From: Bacteroidota bacterium
Lineage (GTDB): Bacteria; Bacteroidota; Bacteroidia; Chitinophagales; Chitinophagaceae
NCBI GenBank assembly: GCA_013285595.1
Contig: JABDHF010000003.1
Coordinates: 1 to 64,000 of the forward strand
Direction: 5' to 3'
Length of the DNA stretch: 64,000 nt
The notes below the pieces were generated by a model. The model had not been told where the DNA came from. It saw nothing but the letters and a program-made list of their open reading frames with translations, and made no database searches. The position numbers were made by a program, and so were the translations under genes. Within the stretch, counting starts at the first letter, position 1; the number at the start of each line of letters is the position of its first letter. Positions 39,637-47,358 of this stretch are shown here, one piece after another.

Positions 39637-40572
39637 TTACAATTCATCTAACGGCCTTACTTCAAGATCTGAAATATCCCATCCTAATAACCCCGCGCCT
39701 CCACGGTAACAACTTTCCAGGAAGCTCATCACAGATTCCCTGGCATCTGGCAATAAACGAATATCATTATACATCAGCAACGCCATAGGGCTGCCATTTG
39801 AATCTACCCACTTGGCTGCCGCCGGGCTTATCGGTTCTTTATCCAGGCCTGCGGGAGATGGATAGGTATAAGAATAAAATGCGGGTTCTCTCACCTTATC
39901 ATCACCCGCCCAAAAACCGAAGCTGATAAGCTCATGTGAATAAGCTTCTTTATTGGCAGTAGTAGCATCTGCAGGAAGCAGGGGAGCGCGCCGGCCGCAA
40001 AAGCGGGTAACAACAAGGTCCATGTGGTGCCAGAACAATTGCACAGGGCTTGTTTTACCATAAAACTTACCACCAAAGCCACCAAAAATTTCGTTTGCCC
40101 ACATTAATATCTGCCAGAACCGCTGAACGTATTCAGGATCATAAGTGTGATATTGCGTAAGCTGGCTGAAGGGTGTTTTTACAGGTGTATCATCAGTTGG
40201 GAAATTATAAGGATAGGCAATGATTGTAACCTCAATATTTAAAGCGGTCATAGCCGCAAAAAGCTTGTTATAAAAGTCGGCTGCACTTAGCCCATTTACT
40301 AATGGAAAGACCTCGCATTTCCCATTGCTTACTATGACTTCCACCTGGTGCAGTTGAAAATTAAACAGGATCTGGAATGTAAAGTCGCCGGCAGGCATTA
40401 CGTGTGTGATCAACCCTTTCGCATTTACAAGCAATGTTATGTTCCACCAATGGTTCTTTCGTGGCATCAGGGCCAGTTGTATCTTACCCGCTATTTGCAG
40501 GTATAAGTGAAGCGTTTGTTTACATGGCTCCCAGGCCATTAGTTCCAATTCAGGCAATACTATATTTTCCAT
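39637..40572 (-). CDS. DUF5996 family protein
   Basis: A 311-aa cytoplasmic protein of the DUF5996 family, recognised by LELMAWEPCKQTLHLYLQIA, the LALMPRKNHWWNITLLV segment, SPVQLFWHHMDLVVTRFCGR and the end GLLGWDISDLEVRP. The biochemical role of the family is not known. It has a good Bacteroidota promoter just upstream and leads the operon with two kinases and a sigma-54-type regulator, which may mean it is regulated with, or feeds into, that signalling system. Confidence 0.85.
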   Translation of the reverse strand: MENIVLPELELMAWEPCKQTLHLYLQIAGKIQLALMPRKNHWWNITLLVNAKGLITHVMPAGDFTFQILFNFQLHQVEVIVSNGKCEVFPLVNGLSAADFYNKLFAAMTALNIEVTIIAYPYNFPTDDTPVKTPFSQLTQYHTYDPEYVQRFWQILMWANEIFGGFGGKFYGKTSPVQLFWHHMDLVVTRFCGRRAPLLPADATTANKEAYSHELISFGFWAGDDKVREPAFYSYTYPSPAGLDKEPISPAAAKWVDSNGSPMALLMYNDIRLLPDARESVMSFLESCYRGGAGLLGWDISDLEVRPLDEL

Positions 40573-40642
40573 TGCAGAGGGTGTAAGTGGTTACTAATTT
40601 ACTACAATTCTTATATTGATGGTTGCCAATTGTATTTCACCA

Positions 40643-40672
40643 CAAAACTACTGTTACCTGTTAAAACGACAA
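40643..40672 (-). promoter_or_regulatory. Bacteroidota-type promoter of the DUF5996-kinase operon
   Basis: On the minus strand a -33 TTG (40670-40672) and a perfect -7 box TAGTTTTG (40643-40650) are separated by 19 bases, as expected for the primary sigma factor of Bacteroidota. The start of DUF5996 is 70 bases downstream. Confidence 0.65.
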
Positions 40673-40853
40673 TTGACAAACTATCGGAATCGTTGTACGA
40701 ATTATCGATTCACTGTGTAGCACATTTCATGCGCCCAGTATGGTCATTAGCATTAGAAAACCATTTTGCAACAAGACGCTTTTTCTGTAGAAAAGAAATA
40801 AATAGATCTTCGCACCACTTTTGATCATCACAGTTGTATTTAATAGTTATAGT

Positions 40854-41846
40854 TTATTGTCTTTCTTTTACCGAAACAGGATACGCTTTCGAGCGAAAAT
40901 TCAACATTGGGTCTGCTGTCTCAATACCATCAGGGATATTGTTGGGGATGAAAGACAATGCCTTGTCCTGTTCCGGCGTATTCGTTGCCAGCTTGTTTAT
41001 TTCGATCGTTCCCAGCAAGACCTTTTTACGGGTAGTGGGCCACGCTACGGAAGGGTCTTCTATCTCATCTCCTTCCTCAGCTATTTCAGCATACATTTTA
41101 TACTTGAAGGGATGCTTCGCGACCCTGGCTTTAATTTCTTCCATTAAATATTCCGGGCCGGCTTGTGCAAATTCATCGGGCGTTAATAAATGCTCTCCCT
41201 CTACCGGTACAAATTGGTAGCGGATATAGTGCTGGTTGCCTTTTTCGGTAGTGAACTTAAAGGAATTGACGCCAAAATAGTTAATGGTTGCATAGCTGGC
41301 TGGCAGCTTCTGCGTGGTCAGAAAGGTTTTGGCTACGGGGTGGCTTCCCAGGAAGTTATCGAGCTTTGTTGGTTTAGCTGCATCCGGGCCGCTGGCGGCA
41401 ATGGCTAAAAGCAGTTCCCGAAACTGATCTGAGTTAGGCGTAGGAAATCCATTAAAGCTATGACCAACAATATCGGTTGTTTTACCATCCTTCATAATGA
41501 ATTTAATAGCTAATCCACGTGGGTTAGCGGAGCCGGAATTATCGGGAATATCAGGAATACCGGTAAAATCAGAGAACCGGATAACCACTTTGCTGTGTTC
41601 TTTTTGCAAATGAGCCGCCTTTGTCCATTTAGGTGCGTCCGGTGCAGGCGTAAAGCTCCCTTCCAGTATAATGCCCTTGGCATGTACGGCCCGGGAATGA
41701 TGGTTGCCGAATGTGGTATGCAAGGCATCTACTAATTGTGCCGGAGAAGACGTTTGTCCTTCGGTTTGCGCATATACGGTATTATCGGCGCCTGCTGTGA
41801 GGGCCATTGACAAAAGAGATGACATGTAGAAATATTTAGTGTTCAT
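40854..41846 (-). CDS. Catalase-like heme peroxidase (SrpA type)
   Basis: A 330-aa small catalase-fold protein with a signal peptide (SLLSMALTAGADNTVYA), so probably periplasmic. The distal histidine is His55 (RAVHAKGIILEGSF). VVIRFSDFTGIPD and NPRGLAIKFIMKDGK are typical of the SrpA group. The likely heme ligand is Tyr322 in the terminal FRSKAYPVS. These enzymes use peroxides to oxidise organic substrates rather than dismutating hydrogen peroxide quickly. Last gene of a six-gene minus-strand run, 38 bases after the AhpD-like gene. Confidence 0.9.
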   Translation of the reverse strand: MNTKYFYMSSLLSMALTAGADNTVYAQTEGQTSSPAQLVDALHTTFGNHHSRAVHAKGIILEGSFTPAPDAPKWTKAAHLQKEHSKVVIRFSDFTGIPDIPDNSGSANPRGLAIKFIMKDGKTTDIVGHSFNGFPTPNSDQFRELLLAIAASGPDAAKPTKLDNFLGSHPVAKTFLTTQKLPASYATINYFGVNSFKFTTEKGNQHYIRYQFVPVEGEHLLTPDEFAQAGPEYLMEEIKARVAKHPFKYKMYAEIAEEGDEIEDPSVAWPTTRKKVLLGTIEINKLATNTPEQDKALSFIPNNIPDGIETADPMLNFRSKAYPVSVKERQ

Positions 41847-41884
41847 GATTTAATTGTTTTTATTTGGTGATCATTGGTTCTGTT

Positions 41885-42337
41885 TTACGATGTTCTGAGC
41901 GGAGGGTGCATGTTTAATGCTACACCAATTCGGTTCCACGCATTAATGGTGACGATGGCCATGATAACCTGTGCTGTTTTTTCCTCGCTCCATAGGGCAA
42001 TGGCTTTATTGTACAGGTCATCACTAAGGCCATGCGTATGTATCAGCGTTATCTCTTCGGTCATGCCCAGGAGTAATTGTTCTTCTTCAGTAAAGACGGC
42101 GCCCGCTTCCTTCCATACGCTCATCAGGTAGATGCGTTGCTCTGTTTCTCCTGCCTGCCGCGCATCGTGCGTATGAATGTTTACACACCATGCACAGCCA
42201 TTAATTTGCGAGGCTCTTATTTTTATCATTTGCAGGTGCAGGTTGTCGATGCCGGTTGTGCCCACATACTTATCCACGGCGCCCATTACACGGTAGGCTT
42301 CCGGCTGTGCTTTAGCCATATTCAATCTTGTTTGCAT
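41885..42337 (-). CDS. Carboxymuconolactone decarboxylase (AhpD-like) family protein
   Basis: A 150-aa all-helical protein with the redox motif CAWC in INGCAWCVNIHTHDAR (near residues 49-64), then ETEQRIYLMSVWKEA. AhpD-like proteins with CxxC and a nearby His act as thiol peroxidases or as reductant partners of peroxiredoxins. The placement directly before a catalase-like peroxidase gene fits a peroxide defence role. Co-transcribed with its neighbours on short gaps (38 and 69 bases). Confidence 0.9.
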   Translation of the reverse strand: MQTRLNMAKAQPEAYRVMGAVDKYVGTTGIDNLHLQMIKIRASQINGCAWCVNIHTHDARQAGETEQRIYLMSVWKEAGAVFTEEEQLLLGMTEEITLIHTHGLSDDLYNKAIALWSEEKTAQVIMAIVTINAWNRIGVALNMHPPLRTS

Positions 42338-42406
42338 GATCGGTGATTTTTTTAAAAAATTGATAATTTCTGTCTATGGTTCTGCATCACAGGGTTAGCG
42401 CCCTGC

Positions 42407-43156
42407 TTATAATATCCCGAACCCGCCATCGGCAATTAACTCTGTGCCTAACACAAAGGTGGAATCATCGGAACCCAGGAACACGGCGATCTTTGCTATT
42501 TCGGCAGGTGTGCCTAACCTGCCTATTGGCATACTGGTGATCGTATCATGTTCCATCTGCTGCAATTTATCAACAGGTAGCCCTAGCTTGCTTCTGAACC
42601 CTGTTGCTACCGGCCCCGGACTTACCGTATTTACACGGATCGTCCTTGGCAATAACTCCGACGACAATGTTCTTGCCAGGGTCAGCAATGCACCTTTGGT
42701 TGCGGAATATACCGACGCATTAGGCCGGCCTATATGTGCATTAATTGAGCCCATAAGTATTATAGAGCCTCCCACCTTCATCAATGGCAGTAATTGTTGT
42801 ATAGTAAAGTAGGCGCCTTTTACATTCGTATTAAATTGTTCATCAAATTGGGCTTCCGTTATTTCTTCAAACGGCGCAAACTTTGCCATGCCAGCATTTA
42901 TAAAAAGAATATCGATGGCAGGAAATGTTGCCGACACCTGCTTGCTAAGCCCACGTATGGCTTTCAGGTCTGAGCTGTCAGAGATAATACCACCGGCATT
43001 TTTGCCTAATGCTTCAAGCGCATTGTTTAACGAATGTTCATCGCGGCCGGTAATAAGCACTTTGGCGCCTTCGGCAATAAATTCCGTTGCTGTTGCAAGG
43101 CCTATGCCACTGTTGCCGCCTGTTATCACAGCTGTTTTGTTGAGTAACCTGTTCAT
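42407..43156 (-). CDS. SDR family oxidoreductase
   Basis: A 249-aa classical short-chain dehydrogenase. The cofactor loop is TGGNSGIG (12-19), and LFINAG follows near residue 84. The catalytic set is Asn111, Ser137 (GSINAH), Tyr150 and Lys154 (YSATKGA). The segment SPGPVATGF follows. GR at 37-38 after the second strand suggests NADP preference. The substrate is unknown. It belongs to a run of oxidoreductase genes, 204 bases after the aldehyde dehydrogenase. Confidence 0.93.
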   Translation of the reverse strand: MNRLLNKTAVITGGNSGIGLATATEFIAEGAKVLITGRDEHSLNNALEALGKNAGGIISDSSDLKAIRGLSKQVSATFPAIDILFINAGMAKFAPFEEITEAQFDEQFNTNVKGAYFTIQQLLPLMKVGGSIILMGSINAHIGRPNASVYSATKGALLTLARTLSSELLPRTIRVNTVSPGPVATGFRSKLGLPVDKLQQMEHDTITSMPIGRLGTPAEIAKIAVFLGSDDSTFVLGTELIADGGFGIL

Positions 43157-43360
43157 AAAATGTTCTTTGTTTTTTTAAGTGATAGTGATCTTAAAATGGG
43201 TGTTTTTTTAATAGAGTAGCCACAGCACGTCTCCTATCGCTGTAAATCAATTGCCGACCCAAAACCTCTGTTGTAAATTCGTTTCCTCAATAAGATCTTC
43301 CTGGAAGTCATATATCCTGGAAACGGCTGTGGCTACCTCTGTATTTTTCGGTATTGCATC

Positions 43361-44818
43361 TTAAAAAGGATATTGCCTTGCCTGGCCCTGCACACTTACC
43401 CATTGCACTGTTGTGAGCTCATTCATAATAAAATCTCCGCCAAACCTGCCCATGCCCGATGCTTTCTCTCCTCCGAAAGGTGTGTGCACCTCATCGTTTG
43501 CTGTCTGATCGTTGACATGTATCATGCCAGATTCTACTTTTCGGGCCAGTTTCATGCCGCGGTATATATCGCGTGTATATACTCCGCCGCTTAGGCCATA
43601 GCTTGTGGCATTAGCCAGTTGTATAGCTTCATCATCATCCCTGAAAGCTACCAGCCCAACGGCCGGGCCGAATATCTCGTTCTGAAAAATTGGCATCGCT
43701 GCAGTTACGCCGGTTAAAACAGTAGGGTACAAAATGTTGCCTTCTACTTTATTCCCTGTCTCCACAATAGCGCCCATTTCCACCGATCTTTGAATTATGT
43801 CTGTGATCCGGCTAAGTGATTTGTTGTCGATTACCGGGCCAATAACAGTTGACTTTTCTGCCGGGTCCCCAACCGTAAGCAGCTTTGTTCTTTCTATGAA
43901 TTTGTCCTTAAACGCTTCAAGTATATTCTGATGAACCAATATGCGGTTTATAGAAATGCACAGCTGTCCCTGGTGAAGAAATTTGCCGAATATAGCAGCA
44001 GCCACGGCCTTGTCTATATCTGCATCTTCTAAAACGATATATGCATTATTGCCGCCTAATTCCAGCATCGATCGTTTGAGCGCTTCCCCGGTTATTTTTC
44101 CTATGTGCTTTCCAACGGCAGTGGAGCCGGTAAAGGAGATCATCCGGGCGCCGGCATGTTGTGTAAAATAATCGCCAATAGCATCGCTGCTGCCAACCAC
44201 AACATTAAATACCCCGGCAGGCACCCCGGCTTCTTCAAATAACTTAGCTATGAGTGTACCTCCCGTAACCAGTGATGATGCAGATGGTTTTACAACCATC
44301 GTATTTCCCGTACCCAATGCAGGAGCTATAGTTCGCATAGACAAATACAAGGGAAAATTCCATGGGCTTATAAGGCCTATAACACCCAGTGGCTTACGAT
44401 ACACATAAGTTTCTTTGTCTTCAGTAGTCGACTGTAAGGTAAGCCCATGCATGCGCGTAGGAAATGAAGACGCCTCAACCAATACATCATGCACCTGCTG
44501 TATTTCGATGATGGATTTGATATAGGTACTGCCTACCTCTTTTGTCAGCCAGTCGACAAACTCATCTTTTCGCTGCAATAGCAATTCCGCTGCTTTCAGC
44601 AGCAGGCCGCGCCGGTACAAAGGGTTCGATACCGCCCATGTTTTAGCTGCTTCTGTAGCCGCATCAAATGCATCATTAACTTCCTTTTTACCTGCCGAAG
44701 GCAGTGTGTGAATGACAGCTCCGGAGAATGGGTCGCTATTTTCAATAACAATATCCTCACCTCCATCTACCCATTTCCCATTGATATATTGCTTGTTTAG
44801 CTCGTTATATGCCCTCAT
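43361..44818 (-). CDS. NAD(P)-dependent aldehyde dehydrogenase
   Basis: A 485-aa aldehyde dehydrogenase that oxidises an aldehyde to a carboxylate. Catalytic Asn154 (SPWNFPLYL), Glu254 (LELGGNNAY) and Cys287 (HQGQLCISINR) are all present, as is the cofactor loop FTGSTAVGK. The benzaldehyde/vanillin-type subgroup is possible, judging from GQLCISINRI, but the substrate cannot be named. Cytoplasmic. It is placed between alpha/beta hydrolases and an SDR, which suggests handling of aromatic or reactive aldehydes. Confidence 0.95.
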   Translation of the reverse strand: MRAYNELNKQYINGKWVDGGEDIVIENSDPFSGAVIHTLPSAGKKEVNDAFDAATEAAKTWAVSNPLYRRGLLLKAAELLLQRKDEFVDWLTKEVGSTYIKSIIEIQQVHDVLVEASSFPTRMHGLTLQSTTEDKETYVYRKPLGVIGLISPWNFPLYLSMRTIAPALGTGNTMVVKPSASSLVTGGTLIAKLFEEAGVPAGVFNVVVGSSDAIGDYFTQHAGARMISFTGSTAVGKHIGKITGEALKRSMLELGGNNAYIVLEDADIDKAVAAAIFGKFLHQGQLCISINRILVHQNILEAFKDKFIERTKLLTVGDPAEKSTVIGPVIDNKSLSRITDIIQRSVEMGAIVETGNKVEGNILYPTVLTGVTAAMPIFQNEIFGPAVGLVAFRDDDEAIQLANATSYGLSGGVYTRDIYRGMKLARKVESGMIHVNDQTANDEVHTPFGGEKASGMGRFGGDFIMNELTTVQWVSVQGQARQYPF

Positions 44819-44873
44819 GGCGATCGTGTATTTAAACCCGTGAATTAATAATTGAGATTAGCCTGCCAGGCTT

Positions 44874-45680
44874 TTAATTAACTAACGATAGCAAGATGGC
44901 CGCTACATCGTCAGGCTTTGACAGGAAAGGAGAATGGCCTGTATTAACAGAATATTCTTTAGTAATGTGCGCCGCTGTCACCATCCGGCTTTGAAGGCTC
45001 ATACTTATTGCGTGGTCCTGTAGTGTATGAATATAGTATTTGTCCACACGGCCATAGTTTGCATCCGTAAGGGCTACCTTGTTGGTGAAGGGGAATGCGG
45101 GCTCAACCCTGAATTTCGACAACATAAGGTTCTTCACCTCGTCCGATCCATCCTGGCAAAAGATGTTGATCCGGCTATCCGCCTTAACGTCCAGTGTTGA
45201 CTGGTCTGCAGATGGAATGAGCGCCGGGCCAAGCAGTGAAAAGGTATCCGTACCGGCGAGGTCGAGGAGCGATTGTCCGTTTGCAGGCAAAAAAGCGCCT
45301 ATGTATACCAGCTTTTCTATCTGGTTAGGTATCTTTTCTGCTGTAGCGGTTACTACCACCCCCGCCATACTATGCCCCACCAGTATCACCTTACCACCTG
45401 CAGCATTTATAGCATCTATCACCTTATTACTGTACACGTCTATAGAAAGGCCGGCTATCGCAGTATTATCATCGCCATGAGCCGGTAATTCTACCACTAC
45501 CACTTTCTGGCCGCTTTTTTCCAGGTCTGCTTTTACATATTGCCACACATATGCCCCTTGCCATGCGCCTGCTACCAGCACGAATGTTTTAGATGGCTTA
45601 GCATCGTCCTTTTTATGGCAAGCGCCTAACGAGCATATTGTTACTACTGCAAATAGCAGTGCAATGATTGATCTTTTCAT
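44874..45680 (-). CDS. Alpha/beta hydrolase, lipoprotein
   Basis: A 268-aa hydrolase with a lipoprotein signal (ALLFAVVTICSLGAC, lipobox LGAC), so anchored to a membrane facing the periplasm. FVLVAGAWQGAYVWQYV forms the oxyanion region and GHSMAG the nucleophile elbow. The C-terminal HSPFLSKPDDVAAIL carries the likely catalytic His. It resembles the EstC/salicylate-esterase-like group of small hydrolases. It is a paralogue of the next gene upstream (45715-46518), with a 34-base gap, so a tandem duplication. Confidence 0.9.
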   Translation of the reverse strand: MKRSIIALLFAVVTICSLGACHKKDDAKPSKTFVLVAGAWQGAYVWQYVKADLEKSGQKVVVVELPAHGDDNTAIAGLSIDVYSNKVIDAINAAGGKVILVGHSMAGVVVTATAEKIPNQIEKLVYIGAFLPANGQSLLDLAGTDTFSLLGPALIPSADQSTLDVKADSRINIFCQDGSDEVKNLMLSKFRVEPAFPFTNKVALTDANYGRVDKYYIHTLQDHAISMSLQSRMVTAAHITKEYSVNTGHSPFLSKPDDVAAILLSLVN

Positions 45681-45714
45681 GATAATTGCTTTTTAGTTTT
45701 CGTTATTAATGTGG

Positions 45715-46518
45715 TTATTTTGACTCCTGCAGCAAAATTGAGGCAACAACGCCCGGCATAGAGAAGAAAGGCGTGTGGCTGGATGGAAGCGCGTATGTTT
45801 TAATAATATTGTTTTTTTGAACCATTGATTTTTGCAAGTCGTAGGCGATAGCTTTATCATCTATCGTATACACATATGTTTTCACCACGCTACCGAAATT
45901 TCCTTCAGTAAGCGTTGCCGGCGTCACAAAAGACACCAGTGGGTCTGGTCTATGTCCATCGATCACTTTTTTAGCTATCGCATCCGGTGCATCTGCTACA
46001 AAGGCATCCCTGATTCCTTCCTTCGCAATACTCCCTGCTCCTGTTTTTTCATCCGGCCTGAAATATTTACCCAGCAGGCTTTCTTTGTTTTCAGCAGCGC
46101 CGGATAGTTGCAGCAGTGTTTCCCCGTTCCTTGGCACAAATGCCGCCAGGTATACAAGCCGGTTTATCTGGCCGGGTATTTGCTCTGCTGTTTCACTTAC
46201 TACAAGGCCGCCCATGCTGTGCCCTACAAGTATCACATCTGTCCGGTTGCCGATGGCCTTCTTTACAGCGTCTACATAACTTTGCAACGATATAGCGCTG
46301 ACTGGTGTGTTATCCTTACCATGCCCCGGCAGGTTTACGTTGATCACTTCGTGTCCGGCAGCTTTTAATGCTGGAATTACGTTGTCCCAGCTCGATGCGT
46401 CGAGCCAGGCCCCATGAACTAATACAATTGTTTTCATTTTGTTTGCTGTTTTTGGTTTAGAAGATCCTGTTGTAACTGCCATCAGGCAGACTGCGAGGGT
46501 AAAAATTAGTGTTCTCAT
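45715..46518 (-). CDS. Secreted alpha/beta hydrolase
   Basis: A 267-aa hydrolase with a signal peptide (LIFTLAVCLMAVTTGSS). IVLVHGAWLDASSWDNVIP, GHSMGG and the terminal SSHTPFFSMPGVVA match its lipoprotein neighbour closely. First gene of the six-gene minus-strand run reaching down to 40854, with a near-perfect promoter 90-120 bases upstream. The substrate is unknown; an ester hydrolase is the best guess. Confidence 0.9.
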   Translation of the reverse strand: MRTLIFTLAVCLMAVTTGSSKPKTANKMKTIVLVHGAWLDASSWDNVIPALKAAGHEVINVNLPGHGKDNTPVSAISLQSYVDAVKKAIGNRTDVILVGHSMGGLVVSETAEQIPGQINRLVYLAAFVPRNGETLLQLSGAAENKESLLGKYFRPDEKTGAGSIAKEGIRDAFVADAPDAIAKKVIDGHRPDPLVSFVTPATLTEGNFGSVVKTYVYTIDDKAIAYDLQKSMVQKNNIIKTYALPSSHTPFFSMPGVVASILLQESK

Positions 46519-46977
46519 TTTTTTGTTTTTTAAGGTGTTAATAGAATTGACTTACTGTTTGATTTGTTCTGGCATGGGGCTTTGTTGTTGATCAACATTT
46601 TCTATTGCAAAAGTACCGGCACGGCTTACGGTGGGCAATTGATAAGCCATGGCATGTGTTGTATCTATTATCGGAAGATGATAAAACTGAAATGCGATAT
46701 TATTTCAGCTTAATTTTTGCATACATAGGTCTTGATTCGATTGGAAATAACTTCGATCATGGGATACTGTCATGTAAAACAAGGTCAGGGTTATCTAGCA
46801 ACGTGTAAAATGATTTCAGGACGAGACAGGACTAGATAAATAAACGAATTTTAATAAAAAACATTTGACTATAACCCTAAAAATCACCCCTCTATCACCC
46901 AAGATATCCCCCCTGCTTTTCGTCTATTTAAGAGGTGATTTTATAACTATTTTGATTGAACTATAACTTTCATAAGC
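46519..46977. other. Divergent regulatory region
   Basis: This 459-base spacer separates the minus-strand hydrolase-to-peroxidase run from the + strand XRE regulator. It contains the clear minus-strand promoter at 46608-46638. A + strand 67-codon frame at 46605-46808 runs over that promoter and is not believed to be a gene. Nothing else is recognised. Confidence 0.6.
46608..46638 (-). promoter_or_regulatory. Bacteroidota-type promoter of the hydrolase/ALDH/peroxidase run
   Basis: On the minus strand a -33 TTG (46636-46638) and a perfect -7 box TACTTTTG (46608-46615) are 20 bases apart. Transcription should start near 46600, giving a leader of about 80 bases before the hydrolase start at 46518. 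Confidence 0.75.
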
Positions 46978-47292
46978 ATGGACATAGGAAATTCGATAAG
47001 ACTGATCAGGAAAAAGCGCGGCATTAGCCAGATCGGCCTGGCAGAACAATGCAATATTTCACAAACCTCACTGTGCCTTATTGAAACCTGCGCTAAACGC
47101 CCCAGCGAACGCACTATAAAAAGGATCTGCGACGTGCTGCAGATACCGGAGTCATTAGTTTACCTGCTCGCTATACAATATACCGACATCCCCGACCATA
47201 AACGGGAAGTGTATGAAATGGTATTCCCTTCCATAAAAAGCCTGGTGTTACACATTGTTGACGATGAGTACGCCACATTAATGCAGCCATAG
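46978..47292 (+). CDS. XRE-family transcriptional regulator
   Basis: A 104-aa protein whose first 65 residues form a Cro/C1-type helix-turn-helix (SIRLIRKKRGISQIGLAEQC, then NISQTSLCLIETCAKRPSE). The C-terminal 40 residues are helical, with no recognised domain. It is divergent from the hydrolase-peroxidase run, so it may regulate that promoter. The short open leader and lack of a toxin-like neighbour argue against a toxin-antitoxin pair. Confidence 0.88.
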   Translation: MDIGNSIRLIRKKRGISQIGLAEQCNISQTSLCLIETCAKRPSERTIKRICDVLQIPESLVYLLAIQYTDIPDHKREVYEMVFPSIKSLVLHIVDDEYATLMQP

Positions 47293-47302
47293 CTATAACG
47301 CA

Positions 47303-47334
47303 GAAGAGGCGCCGGTAGTTACCGGTGCCTCTTC
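47303..47334. terminator. Two-way terminator between XRE gene and catalase
   Basis: GAAGAGGCGCCGGT (47303-47316) pairs with ACCGGTGCCTCTTC (47321-47334) through one wobble pair. The stem is 14 bp with a 4-nt loop. It sits between convergent genes, 11 and 25 bases from their stops. Confidence 0.75.
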
Positions 47335-47358
47335 CTGTCTGGTCATATTATTTTATTG

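Noticed and set aside
46605-46808. Plus-strand 67-codon frame
   Set aside because: It lies over a near-perfect minus-strand promoter and shows no domain.
46978-47292. XRE gene as antitoxin of a toxin-antitoxin pair
   Set aside because: No small toxin-like gene is next to it; the neighbours are a catalase and a hydrolase run.
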